A DNA stretch of 64,000 bases from Paraburkholderia sp. FT54 (GTDB lineage Bacteria; Pseudomonadota; Gammaproteobacteria; Burkholderiales; Burkholderiaceae). Numbering within the stretch: the stretch's first letter is position 1; the number at the start of each line of letters is the position of its first letter. The position numbers were made by a program, and so were the translations under genes. The notes beneath the pieces were generated by a model that was not told the origin of the DNA, made no database searches, and worked only from the letters and a program-made list of their open reading frames with translations. Shown here in pieces: positions 36,499-45,361 of this stretch. The stretch is taken from the NCBI RefSeq assembly GCF_031585635.1, contig NZ_CP134196.1, positions 620,001-684,000 of the forward strand, given 5' to 3'.

Positions 36499-38721
36499 TT
36501 ACTGATAGAAGTTGAGCGTCAGCATCGCCGAACGGCCCGGCGCCCAGGTCGCATAGATCGGATAGGCCGTCGAGAAGTACTTTTTGTCGAAGATGTTCTG
36601 CACGTTCAGTTGCAGATCGACGGTCTTCGATACGCGGTAGGTCGCCATCGCGTCAAAGCGCGCATAGCCCGGCGTCCACTTGCGCGTCGTTGCCGAGACC
36701 GACGCGTAGGTCAGGCTCGAAATCGTCGCACCGCCGCCGATCGACAGCTTCGGCAACACGTCGTAGTACGTCCACAGCGTGAAGTTGTGCTTGGGCACCA
36801 TCACCATCGGCAGGCCGGATGCCGTCGGGTTCGCGGCGCCCGCGTCGATCGTGATCGCATCGAGGTACGAGTAACCGGCGAACACGCTCCACTTGCTGGT
36901 CAGATTGCCCGCCGCGCCGAGTTCGACGCCGCGCACACGCTGCGCACCGGCATTGACGGTTCCGCCCAGACCATTGCTCACGCGCGCATTGGTCTTGTCG
37001 GTCTGGAACAGCGCCGACGTCAGCGACAAGCGCTGATCCATCACGTCCCACTTGGCGCCGACTTCGATATTGCGCGAGCGTTCGGGCGACAGGTCCTGAT
37101 TGGCTGTTGTGAGCTGATCGGTGCCGCCACCGATGCCGGCATTCGCCCCAGGCGGATTGGCCGAAGTGCCATATGACGCATACAGACTGACCGTCTGCAC
37201 CGGCTTGAAGACGAGGCCGAACTGATAGCTGAACAGATTCGAAGTGTTGGCCAGATCGCGCGCGCCGGCCTGGATCGCGGTGACGTCGTAGCGGTCGAAA
37301 CGCAGACCGGCGTTGAAGATCAACTGGTCGGTGAGCTTCACGCTGTCGAACAGGTAGGCCGACGCGATGTTCGTCTGCGTGTGCGTCGCGGCGCCAGGGA
37401 AGCTCTTGTCGCCGTTCAGCAGCACGCTGCCGGTCCACGGGTTGTCCGGGTTCCAGCCGCCATGCAGCGTCGTGCAGTTGTACGCGACGGAGCACGGTCC
37501 GCCCGTGCGGATGTTGTTGCCCGCGCTGTCGCTCACCAGATAGCCTTCGTACAGGCTCTTTTCGTGAGTGAATTCGGCGCCGCCGGTCAACGTGTGCTGC
37601 ATGCCGAGCAGGGTCGCCTTGCCCGTCAGCTCGGTCTGGTTGGCGATGCTGTTGGTCGCATATTTGCCGCTCTTCGCCTGCAGGCTCAGGATGTTCGTAT
37701 TGGCGTTCTGGAACTGCGGATTGGTCGCGATGTAATCGAGCGTGGAGCGGCCAAACATGGTGGTGTTCTTCAACTTCCAGTCGTTGGCGAAGCGATGCTC
37801 GACGCGCACTTCGCCAGTGTCGGTCTGACCGCGGCGATAGTCCCGATTGTTCAGCCCGAAGAACTGGCCGCGGTCCGCATTGGCGGGCGTGCCGCCGCTC
37901 GCGCGGAACGGCACGCTGAAGTCGGGCATGTCGTAGCTGTTCAGATGGTAATAGCTGAGCGTGACCGTGGTCGGGCTGTTCAGTCCGAATGCGACTGACG
38001 GCGCGACGCCCCAGCGCTTGCTGTAGATGTCCGTGCGACCTGCCTGGTTGGCGTCGTGGCCGAGCACGTTCAAACGCACGGCGGCGTCGTCGCCGAACTT
38101 GTGGTTTGCGTCCAGCGTAATGCGCTTGTAGCTGTCCGTGCCGACACCCACGCTGCTGTTGACAAAGTTTTCGTTCTTCGGCGTCTTGGTGACGATGTCG
38201 ATGCTGCCGCCCACCGCGCCGCGGCCCGCGTAGACCGAGTCCGGGCCCTTGATCACGGTGATCTGCTCGATGTCGAAGGTCTCGCGGTTCTGCACGCCGT
38301 CGTCGCGCATGCCGTCGACGAAAATCGAATTGCGCGATTCGAAGCCGCGAATCACCGGACGGTCCGCCGACGGATTGGCCGCCGCGTCGCCGCCGAGGAA
38401 GGTGATGCCGGGGACCGTCTTCAAGGCCTCGGCGAAGATCGTCGCGTTGGTCTGCTTGATCAGTTCCGCGGGAATTACGGTGATTGAGCGCGGCGTGTCG
38501 AGCAGCGGCGCGGTGAATTTATACGAGGGCACCGTTTTGATCTGCATTTCGGAAGACGAAGTCACCACCACGGCGGGCAAAGTCGCGGAACTCGAAGCCG
38601 TGGCGGCGTCGGCGTTCGTGTCCGATTGGGCAAGGGCGGCTGCCGGAACCAGGAAACTCGAGCAATACACGGCGGCTACGGACGCGAGCGAACGCGGCCG
38701 CGCCTTAAAGAGGGCGGACAT
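36499..38721 (-). CDS. TonB-dependent siderophore receptor
   Basis: 740 residues from the Met at 38721. Signal peptide (SLASVAAVYCSSFLVPAAAL), plug domain (DTPRSITVIPAELIKQ, NSIFVDGMRDDG, IKGPDSVYAGRGAVGGSI) and 22-strand barrel ending in Tyr-Gln after MLTLNF. The plug text is typical of catecholate receptors of the Fiu/CatA group. It imports ferric siderophore with TonB energy. The AAATG/CATTT dyad upstream supports Fur control. No biosynthesis genes are adjacent, so it probably captures a xenosiderophore or a siderophore made elsewhere. Confidence 0.92.
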   Translation of the reverse strand: MSALFKARPRSLASVAAVYCSSFLVPAAALAQSDTNADAATASSSATLPAVVVTSSSEMQIKTVPSYKFTAPLLDTPRSITVIPAELIKQTNATIFAEALKTVPGITFLGGDAAANPSADRPVIRGFESRNSIFVDGMRDDGVQNRETFDIEQITVIKGPDSVYAGRGAVGGSIDIVTKTPKNENFVNSSVGVGTDSYKRITLDANHKFGDDAAVRLNVLGHDANQAGRTDIYSKRWGVAPSVAFGLNSPTTVTLSYYHLNSYDMPDFSVPFRASGGTPANADRGQFFGLNNRDYRRGQTDTGEVRVEHRFANDWKLKNTTMFGRSTLDYIATNPQFQNANTNILSLQAKSGKYATNSIANQTELTGKATLLGMQHTLTGGAEFTHEKSLYEGYLVSDSAGNNIRTGGPCSVAYNCTTLHGGWNPDNPWTGSVLLNGDKSFPGAATHTQTNIASAYLFDSVKLTDQLIFNAGLRFDRYDVTAIQAGARDLANTSNLFSYQFGLVFKPVQTVSLYASYGTSANPPGANAGIGGGTDQLTTANQDLSPERSRNIEVGAKWDVMDQRLSLTSALFQTDKTNARVSNGLGGTVNAGAQRVRGVELGAAGNLTSKWSVFAGYSYLDAITIDAGAANPTASGLPMVMVPKHNFTLWTYYDVLPKLSIGGGATISSLTYASVSATTRKWTPGYARFDAMATYRVSKTVDLQLNVQNIFDKKYFSTAYPIYATWAPGRSAMLTLNFYQ

Positions 38722-38827
38722 AAGGAATAAGAGCGAAGTGGAAAGAAGCGGATGCCGTATCCCGGAAGACCGCTTGAGCCAAGGTCGTCCCGCGATTCCG
38801 TGCTGGAGGCCTATAACGTTATTTTGT

Positions 38828-38848
38828 AAATGCGTACCGTTCTCATTT
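38828..38848 (-). promoter_or_regulatory. Fur-box-like dyad upstream of the TonB receptor
   Basis: AAATG (38828-38832) and CATTT (38844-38848) flank an 11-base core that contains GTACCGTTCT. On the minus strand it reads AAATGAGAAC-GG-TACGCATTT, comparable to the 19-21 base Fur box. It lies 107 bases before the start codon. Confidence 0.5.
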
Positions 38849-39410
38849 GCGTGGATGCGGATTGTAATGAACTGAAATGAGTATGTAAACAACAATCGGG
38901 AAATGGAGCGACCGGCGCTTAGGAAACGGACGCCGGAATTGCCGCTTCGTCTGCGCCGTCCTTGAGAGTGGGAACGTGTGGGGCTAGCGGTGGAGTTAGC
39001 AACGCATTCCGTGGCAAACCGGCGACCCAACTGCAATCAAACGCGCTGTTCGTGCCTGATCTCAGTACCCGAGCCAGGTTGGCACCGAACCGAGAGATCA
39101 GCCATGTTTCCGAAAAAATCGAGGTTGCGTTTTGCGACGCAAAGTGTCCTTCAGTTTCACAAGTTGCGCTAAGTTTCAATTGCCATCGCAGAATCATCGA
39201 CAAGACGTTCAAGTGCGTAGCAGCGGATCTGCTGAAAAGATCGCGACATTTGAGAGCCAGTACGGCGAACTCACGAAAGAAGGAGGCAGCGGCTTTTATC
39301 GCTGATGTCGCGGAGTGCCTACGAAAGTCGCGTCTCAATGGTGACGTTGATAAGAATCTGCGCCCCGGTGTGGCGCCAGTCTGAAAGAAATTGTGGAATC
39401 CTCCACATTC
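38849..39410. other. Region without a convincing gene
   Basis: About 560 bases between the receptor promoter and the IS6-like scrap. Frames of 100-190 codons exist on both strands but show no signal peptides, motifs or consistent codon bias. GC is lower than in the flanking operons, in keeping with decayed DNA. Confidence 0.4.
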
Positions 39411-39414
39411 TGAC

Positions 39415-39446
39415 CAACTGATGAACGCCGCTGGAAAATCGATATT
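39415..39446 (-). mobile_element. Short IS6-like transposase scrap
   Basis: The minus strand of 39415-39446 matches the IS6-like fragment at 10745-10785 base for base over most of 28 positions (shared core TTTCC-GCGGCG-TCATCAGTTG with one inserted base). It directly abuts the broken 5' end of the aldehyde dehydrogenase remnant, so it probably marks the deletion endpoint. Confidence 0.45.
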
Positions 39447-39458
39447 CGCGACGCGGTC

Positions 39459-40129
39459 GAGGGGAGCGCTTTTGCAATCTTCCATAACCAGGGGCAGGCC
39501 TGCATTGCGGGTTCCCGGCTATTCCTTCACGAATCGATCGCAGATGAATTCATCGAGCGATTCCTGAAGGTGGCAAAGCGGATCCGTATCGGCGACCCGC
39601 TCGATATGGCGGTCCAGATGGGCCCGCTGACCAGCAAGGAACACCAGGAACGCGTGCTGGCATTCTGCGAGACAGCGCGCAAAGAGGGTGATGAAATCCT
39701 CTATGGGGGCCGTAGTCCGGACGCCCCCCTCTGGCGAAGGGCAACTACGTCTTGCCGACGATCGTGCGGGCAAAGGCGGAGGATACGGTCTGCCAGGAAG
39801 AGGAATTTGGGTCCTTTATCACTCTGACGACGTTCTCGGACGAAGAAGAAGTTGTCCGAATGGTCAACGACGACACCGTCTATGGCTTGGGTGGATGCGT
39901 TTGGACAAATGATTTGAAGCGCGCTCATCGGCTCGCGAAGAAGCTGCGAACCAGCATGGTTTGGGTTAATGCATACAAGCGGGGCAATGCGGGCTCGCCC
40001 TTCGGCGGTGTCGGTGATTCAGGCTATGGGCGGGAGTTGAGCCTGGAAGCGATGCACGAATACACCGAGGCAAAGTCAGTCTGGGTGAACGTTGACGCGC
40101 CGACCGTGGATTGGTTCGGTGAAGATTGA
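39459..40129 (+). pseudogene. Aldehyde dehydrogenase, N-terminally deleted and frameshifted
   Basis: The frame resumes just before the catalytic cysteine (HNQGQACIAGSRLFLHESIA), continues through KRIRIGDPLDMAVQMGPLTS and then shifts by one base at about 39720-39740 into VLPTIVRAKAEDTVCQEEEF, MVNDDTVYGLGGCVWTNDL and SPFGGVGDSGYGRELSLEAM. The whole NAD-binding N-terminal half is missing and the frame is broken, so no functional enzyme can be made. It was an NAD(P)-dependent aldehyde dehydrogenase of the ALDH class. Confidence 0.88.
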
Positions 40130-40380
40130 TACCCATACGACCCGCCAGCTAGCAGCTGAGCCGAAGTCGGCGACATCCTGATCTTTACGGGGGGCAGTGC
40201 TGGCGTTCCCGCCTTTGGCGTATCTGAACGTGCACTGAATTGCATGATGCGGTCAAAAGTTCCGACCGCAGCGTTGCAGTTTGATTAACGGTCTATTGAT
40301 CAATCGAGGCTTCTACTGCGTGGGCACTGCCTCTACCATTGCACCGGCGTTGCTTACGCTGCCAGTCATAAAGGAGTCTC

Positions 40381-41160
40381 ATGAACCTTGCTTCGATCCG
40401 CAAAGACGCCTTTGCGATGCCTGTCCACAATCCCGCCTATCCCCGGCCGCCGTACCGCTTCATCAATCGGGAATACTTCATTATTTCGTACGAAACCGAT
40501 TTCGATGCGCTGCGCGCTATCGTTCCGGAGCCGCTGCATCCGGAAAACGACCTCGTGCACTACGAATTCATTCGCATGCCGGACTCGTCGGGCTTCGGCG
40601 ATTATACCGAAAGCGGTCAGGTCATCTCGGTGCGCGACCAGCAAGGGCGCCTGGGCAATTACACGCATTCAATGTACCTGGATGACGAAGGCCCGATCGC
40701 GGGTGGCCGGGAAATCTGGGGTTTCCCGAAGAAGCTGGCCAAGCCGACCTTGAGCGTCGACGGTAACGACACGCTGCTCGGCACGCTCGACTATGGCACA
40801 CAACGTATCGCCACCGGCACGATGGGCTTCAAGCACGTTCCCCTCGACATCGAGGCCGAGCGCAAGAAGCTCGCGGACACACCGAATTACCTGTTGAAAG
40901 TGATGCCGCACGTTGACGGCTCTCCGCGCGTGTGCGAGCTCGTGCGCTTCTATTTGCGTGACGTGAGCGTTATTGGCGCGTGGTCAGGTCCCGCTGCGCT
41001 CGAACTGCATCCGCATGCGTTGGCACCGGTCGCCGATCTGCCGGTGAAGCGGGTGGTCGGTGCACGGCATGTGATTGCCAATCTCACGCTGGATATCGGC
41101 GAGGTTGCGCTCGATTATCTGGCGACGAGCGAGAGCATCAAGCTCGCGGTCAATCAATAA
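40381..41160 (+). CDS. adc: Acetoacetate decarboxylase
   Basis: 259 residues. The Schiff-base lysine lies in [12 protein letters not shown] (K117/K118, the Lys pair of the family). Other signatures: [16 protein letters not shown] near the N-terminus and [20 protein letters not shown]. It converts acetoacetate to acetone and CO2. It leads a three-gene operon with 3-hydroxybutyrate dehydrogenase (10 bases later) and a patatin-like protein, suggesting turnover of polyhydroxybutyrate-derived ketone bodies. The start has AAAGGAGT six bases upstream. Confidence 0.93.
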   Translation: MNLASIRKDAFAMPVHNPAYPRPPYRFINREYFIISYETDFDALRAIVPEPLHPENDLVHYEFIRMPDSSGFGDYTESGQVISVRDQQGRLGNYTHSMYLDDEGPIAGGREIWGFPKKLAKPTLSVDGNDTLLGTLDYGTQRIATGTMGFKHVPLDIEAERKKLADTPNYLLKVMPHVDGSPRVCELVRFYLRDVSVIGAWSGPAALELHPHALAPVADLPVKRVVGARHVIANLTLDIGEVALDYLATSESIKLAVNQ

Positions 41161-41170
41161 GGAGGACAAC

Positions 41171-41953
41171 ATGTCGTTGAACCAAAAAGTCGCGCTGGTG
41201 ACCGGCGCAGCAAGCGGTATTGGCGAGCAGTGTGCACGCAAACTCGCTAGTCTCGGCGCCGCGGTGGTAATCGCCGACCTGAATCTCGAGAACGCGCAGA
41301 AGGTGGCCAGCAGCATTATTGCGGCAGGCGGCAAGGCGCTTGCCGTCGCAATGGATGTCACCAACGAAGAAGCGGTCAATAGCGGCATTGAACGCGCGGT
41401 GCGGGAGTTGGGCAGCATCGACGTGCTCGTGTCGAATGCAGGTATCCAGATCGTCGCTCCCATTGAGGAGTATGCGTTTTCCGACTGGAAGAAGATGCTG
41501 GCGATCCATCTGGACGGCGCCTTTCTCACCACGAAGGCAGCGATCAAACACATGTACGCCGGCGGTAAGGGCGGCTCGATCGTCTACATGGGCTCGGTGC
41601 ATTCGCATGAGGCTTCGAAACTGAAGTCCGCTTATGTGACGGCCAAGCATGGTTTGCTGGGACTGGCCCGGGTGGTCGCGAAAGAAGGCGGCCCGCGCGG
41701 CGTGCGGGCGAATGTGGTGTGTCCGGGCTTTGTTCGCACACCGCTCGTCGACAAGCAGATCCCCGAGCAGGCCAAGGCGCTCGGCATCTCCGAGGCCGAC
41801 GTCGTGAAGAACGTGATGCTCAGGGAAACGGTCGACGGTGAGTTCACCACGGTCGAGGACGTCGCCAATACGGTTGCGTTCCTTGCGGGCTTCGAATCGA
41901 ATGCGCTCACCGGACAGTCGGTGATCGTCAGCCACGGCTGGTCAATGCAATAA
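41171..41953 (+). CDS. 3-hydroxybutyrate dehydrogenase (short-chain dehydrogenase)
   Basis: 260 residues with the NAD motif TGAASGIG at 11-18, NAG at 89-91, and the catalytic S142, Y155, K159 (SAYVTAKHG). It interconverts 3-hydroxybutyrate and acetoacetate. GGAGG at 41161-41165 fixes the ATG at 41171 rather than the in-frame Met at 41075. Between adc and the patatin gene it provides the acetoacetate for the decarboxylase. Confidence 0.93.
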   Translation: MSLNQKVALVTGAASGIGEQCARKLASLGAAVVIADLNLENAQKVASSIIAAGGKALAVAMDVTNEEAVNSGIERAVRELGSIDVLVSNAGIQIVAPIEEYAFSDWKKMLAIHLDGAFLTTKAAIKHMYAGGKGGSIVYMGSVHSHEASKLKSAYVTAKHGLLGLARVVAKEGGPRGVRANVVCPGFVRTPLVDKQIPEQAKALGISEADVVKNVMLRETVDGEFTTVEDVANTVAFLAGFESNALTGQSVIVSHGWSMQ

Positions 41954-41962
41954 GGGGCACGT

Positions 41963-43216
41963 ATGCGCAGCAGCACAAAAAAAACTAACCGGCAGCCGGA
42001 TGCGTTCGTGCTGCCGCGCTACGACGAAATTGCCCTGGTGCTTCAGGGCGGCGGTGCGCTCGGGTCTTACCAGGCCGGCGTCTACGAGGGCCTCGCCGAG
42101 GCCGGTGTACAACCGAACTGGATCGCCGGCGTATCGATCGGTGCACTGAACACCGCTATCATCGCCGGCAATGCGCCGGAGAAACGCGTGGAAGCGTTAC
42201 GCGGATTCTGGAATTCGATCTGCCGTCCGCTCGACTGGCTCGGTGGCTTGGGCGCCTGGACATTGCCTGGACTTGGGCTGGACGACCTGTCGCGCAAATG
42301 GAGCAGTATGTGGGCGGCCGGGCGCGCGTTGACTGAGGGTCAAACAGGCTTTTTCTCGCCGCGCGTTCCATTGCCAATGGCCGGTTTCGGCAAGCAAAAC
42401 CCCAACGTGGTCAGCTATTACGACACGGCCGCGCTGCGGGAAACGCTGTTGAAGTTCGCCGACTTTGACCGTATCAACGACGGCGATATCCGTGTTTCGG
42501 TGGGCGCGGTGAACGTGCGGACCGGCAACCTGGTGTACTTCGACAACACGAAGATGCGTCTGGAGCCGGAGCATTTCATGGCGTCAGGGGCGTTGCCGCC
42601 AGGTTTTCCGGCGGTGGAGATCGACGGAGAGTACTACTGGGACGGCGGTCTGGTTTCCAACACGCCGCTGACCGAGGTGCTGCGCGATGCGGATCACAAG
42701 GATGCACTGGTTTTTCAGGTGGATTTGTGGAGCGCAAGAGGCAATCCGCCAGGGGACTTCCTCGACGTGTCCGAGCGTGCCAAAGACATTCAGTATTCGA
42801 GCCGTACGCGGGCGATTACAAGCATGCTGGCGGATCGTCAGAAGCATGCCCGTTTCATCAAGGAGTTGCTCGCGCATGTTCCGCCCGATCTGCGTAGAAC
42901 GGATCCGCTATTCCGTCTCGCTGAAGAAGCGGCCGACGGCAGCGCGATCAATGTGGTCCACCTTATCTACAAGAACAAGCCGTACGAGGGGCATTACAAA
43001 GACCACGAGTTCAGTATCGACACGATGCACGAGCACTGGGAAAGCGGTCTCGACGATATTCGTGATTCGTTTGCCCATCGGGAGTGGTTCGATGTGCCGA
43101 GCCGCGAACAGGGTTTCGTGACGCACGACGTGCATCGTCGGCCGGGCTCGGTGCCGCAGTCCGATCGTGAGCTGCCTGAATTGCCCATCGGCATGGAACG
43201 AAAAGTCGCGGCTTGA
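41963..43216 (+). CDS. Patatin-like phospholipase (DUF3734)
   Basis: 417 residues. The oxyanion loop LVLQGGGALGSYQAGVYEGL, the nucleophile elbow GVSIG (Ser58) and the catalytic Asp in YYWDGGLVSNTPL are intact. The C-terminal part with KNKPYEGHYKDHEFS is the DUF3734 extension. It is likely a cytoplasmic or membrane-associated acyl hydrolase. In an operon with adc and 3-hydroxybutyrate dehydrogenase it may act on polyhydroxybutyrate-granule or membrane lipids. Confidence 0.92.
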   Translation: MRSSTKKTNRQPDAFVLPRYDEIALVLQGGGALGSYQAGVYEGLAEAGVQPNWIAGVSIGALNTAIIAGNAPEKRVEALRGFWNSICRPLDWLGGLGAWTLPGLGLDDLSRKWSSMWAAGRALTEGQTGFFSPRVPLPMAGFGKQNPNVVSYYDTAALRETLLKFADFDRINDGDIRVSVGAVNVRTGNLVYFDNTKMRLEPEHFMASGALPPGFPAVEIDGEYYWDGGLVSNTPLTEVLRDADHKDALVFQVDLWSARGNPPGDFLDVSERAKDIQYSSRTRAITSMLADRQKHARFIKELLAHVPPDLRRTDPLFRLAEEAADGSAINVVHLIYKNKPYEGHYKDHEFSIDTMHEHWESGLDDIRDSFAHREWFDVPSREQGFVTHDVHRRPGSVPQSDRELPELPIGMERKVAA

Positions 43217-43282
43217 ACGGGCGCGTTGGCCACTGACGGTGCGGGACGCAGGCTGTTGGCGGCCGGCATGCCAGGAATTGCC

Positions 43283-43463
43283 ATGACTGACTCAACGAGT
43301 GCGGACATCAAAGCAATTCAGGCCGAGCTGAAGGCGCTGAAAAGAGAAGTCAAAGCAAGTCGAGGACGAAGTGGCGTCCAGTGTCGCAGTAAGTCGCTGC
43401 GGCACGATAGGCCACGCCATATTCTTGATGGCCATAATGGCAGAGACGAAGAAGACGCTCTGA
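43283..43463 (+). pseudogene. Small coiled-coil protein interrupted by a one-base insertion
   Basis: From the ATG at 43283 the frame reads MTDSTSADIKAIQAELKALK and then loses sense. If one A is removed in CAAAG near 43351, the frame continues KQVEDEVASSVAV and ends GHAIFLMAIMAETKKTL at a TGA (43461-43463), a coherent 59-residue small protein with a coiled-coil half and a short hydrophobic segment. So it is probably a frameshifted gene, or a real gene with a sequence error. It follows the patatin gene by 66 bases. Confidence 0.5.
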
Positions 43464-43512
43464 AAGCGAAAATGCCAGCGCACTGAGCAATGACGCTGGC
43501 TGGGTTAGCAAT
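43464..43512 (-). mobile_element. Short IS6-like transposase scrap
   Basis: The minus strand of 43464-43500 translates to a stretch with SVRWHFRFQS, matching AVRWYFRFQF in the fragment at 10663-10812 (18 of 22 bases identical across GCGCTGG.ATTT). It separates the small frameshifted gene from decayed ABM and leuC fragments on its other side. Confidence 0.45.
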
Positions 43513-43523
43513 TTGTGATTGAT

Positions 43524-43769
43524 CTAGATGGAGATAATGCTCGGAGAAATTTCTCCGTAGTGGGTCACTTGGGCCGGAGCAGCGTAAAAATGACCCAACA
43601 GGTCTTTCCATTCCTTGTGCTGGGGCGCGAGTCTGAATCCCACCGTATGATCTTCTAGCGTTCGCCACCGGATCAGGAGCAGGTACTGTGAAGTTATGCC
43701 CTCGTCCGAACCTGTGCGCTCTAATATGAAACCGATCGCCGTAGGAGCAATCGCCCCTGATGCCGCGCC
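43524..43769 (-). pseudogene. Antibiotic-biosynthesis-monooxygenase (ABM) domain fragment
   Basis: On the minus strand the frame bounded by stops at 43524 and about 43772 reads ERTGSDEGITSQYLLLIRW, RTLEDHTVGFRLAPQHKEWK and LLGHFYAAPAQVTHY, the pattern of ABM-domain proteins of the type that contain LLIRW.SLEDHTVGFR and HFY.P.P.V.HY. Only the C-terminal two-thirds remain and there is no start codon or ribosome binding site, so it is taken as a remnant. Confidence 0.65.
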
Positions 43770-43825
43770 CTACGACTTCCCTGATATGCATATTCATAAG
43801 TGGTCGCACTCCCGAAGCGGACGGT

Positions 43826-43990
43826 TCAGCATGCCGGATCCGTATTTGCTCGATACATGCCGAATAGTTCTCGAGCATCGACCACTTTGCCGGCGATCGC
43901 TGCCGCGGCAACCATGACGGGCGACATGAGTATTGTTCTGCCTTCCGGTGAGCCTTGTCGGCCTTTGAAATTCCGGTTGGACGATCTCAG
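43826..43990 (-). pseudogene. LeuC-like (3-isopropylmalate dehydratase large subunit) C-terminal fragment
   Basis: On the minus strand [31 protein letters not shown] and DAREL match the conserved C-terminus of LeuC/aconitase-family large subunits (SNRNFEGRQG, HL.SP.MAAAAA..G...D.R). The catalytic Fe-S part is missing. It lies upstream of the ABM fragment in the same orientation, so the two may be scraps of one former operon. Confidence 0.7.
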
Positions 43991-44203
43991 TGGAAAACTG
44001 GCGCTGGATAGTCCACCGAAGCGATTGAATCTACGAAAGTCGACGAAGCTAACTCGGTTTTTGCGATCCTTGCTGGCGCGCTCGGGCAATTGCAGGAAAT
44101 ACGGTAGTCTCGCTGCCGCGCTCGATGCCCGCTAACATCATGACTGGCATCCGGGCTCGATGCATATCCGGACCTGGTCATTCAATCGACATGGGGTGGG
44201 GCC

Positions 44204-45001
44204 GTGACCATCCGCAAGCTGAAGATTTGCGCACTCGCGTTTTCCGTAGCGGGCGCGTTATTGAGCAGCGTTGCCGCATGGGCAGACGAAGTCAAGGTGA
44301 TGATTTCGGGCGGGTTTGCGTCGGCCTATCGCGAACTGGGGCCGCAATTCGAAGAGGTGACCGGCCGTAAGCTGATCACCGTCTGGGGGCCCGCCGTGGG
44401 CACGGCCGCGAATGCGATCCCTGAGCGGCTTGCGCGCGGCGACTGGGCCGACGTGCTGATCGTCGCTGAGTATGCGCTCGACGGCCCGATCAGTGCCGGC
44501 AAGGTCTTGCCGGACAGTAAGGTGGATTTCGCACGCTCGGCGATCGGCCTCGTGGTTCGCCAAGGGACGCCGAAGCCGGATATCAGCTCGGTCGACGCGT
44601 TGCGGCGAGCGCTGCTCGCAGCGAAGTCCGTCGTCTATCCGGACAGCCCGAGCGGCGTCTATGTCGGCAGCGAACTGTTCTGGCGTCTCGGCATCGCGGG
44701 GTGGATGGACAGCAAGAGCCGCATGATTCCTGCCGGGCACGTCGCCGACGCCGTCGCGAATGGAGAAGCTGAAATCGGAATCCAACAGGTCGTCGAATTG
44801 TTGCCGGTGAAGGGGGTGACGGTGGTCGGCAGTTTGCCCGCAGAAGTGCAGAGGTACACGGTGTTCTCCGGGGGCATCGCCACCAATACGAAAAATCCAG
44901 CCGGCGCAAAGGCGCTGATTCAATTTCTGTCGTCGCCGGACGCGATGCCCGCGATTTCGAGGACTGGGCTCGAACCGCTTTCGGCGACGCCTGCGAAATG
45001 A
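44204..45001 (+). CDS. ModA-like periplasmic binding protein, orphan
   Basis: 265 residues from a GTG (GGGGTGGGG upstream). Signal peptide (ALAFSVAGALLSSVAAWA) and a type II binding fold with MISGGFASAYRELGPQFEEV, GDWADVLIVAEYALD and SPSGVYVGSELFWRLGI, as in ModA and related solute-binding proteins. No modB/modC permease or ATPase follows. It may serve as a free-standing ligand sensor or work with a permease elsewhere. The ligand could be molybdate or another oxyanion or organic acid; the sequence alone does not decide. Confidence 0.8.
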   Translation: MTIRKLKICALAFSVAGALLSSVAAWADEVKVMISGGFASAYRELGPQFEEVTGRKLITVWGPAVGTAANAIPERLARGDWADVLIVAEYALDGPISAGKVLPDSKVDFARSAIGLVVRQGTPKPDISSVDALRRALLAAKSVVYPDSPSGVYVGSELFWRLGIAGWMDSKSRMIPAGHVADAVANGEAEIGIQQVVELLPVKGVTVVGSLPAEVQRYTVFSGGIATNTKNPAGAKALIQFLSSPDAMPAISRTGLEPLSATPAK

Positions 45002-45234
45002 GCAAAAAACGTGTCCGGCGCGCCGTTCGACATGGGTGGCCGGCGAACTTTCTGGATTCGGCCACAAAGGCACGCTCAAGAGTCCCCGAGGCCGACAGGT
45101 GGTGGCACATGACCGATCCGAGCAGCCTTGACGACAAAGCCCGCGATGAACCGCTCTGCTATCTGGCGACCGAGCGCGCTTACCGGCTGAACCATCCGTC
45201 GCCGGCCGCTGCTGCGTATTTCGGACGAACGTGA
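44998..45234 (+). CDS. Possible small hypothetical protein
   Basis: A 78-codon frame overlaps the stop of the ModA-like gene in an ATGA junction. The N-terminal half is basic and the C-terminal half is unlike any family I know. Support is limited to the overlap; it could be spurious. Confidence 0.25.
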   Translation: MSKKRVRRAVRHGWPANFLDSATKARSRVPEADRWWHMTDPSSLDDKARDEPLCYLATERAYRLNHPSPAAAAYFGRT

Positions 45235-45361
45235 CCGGGCATTTCGGGAACGTGGTCGAGCAGACTGGAAGGCAGGACGAGGCCCGCGGCCATTGATTGC
45301 GCGCTTGGCTCTGCCGTGCCCTTCTGCTATACATCTAGACGTCGTCACGCAGGAGGTGTCC

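Noticed and set aside
36499..39036. 845-residue version of the TonB receptor with a longer N-terminus
   Set aside because: The extra 105 residues lie over the Fur-like dyad and promoter region; the Met at 38721 begins a normal signal peptide.
39391..39560. Possible integrase attachment site at the ALDH breakpoint
   Set aside because: No direct repeat partner or integrase gene; the IS6-like match explains the junction better.
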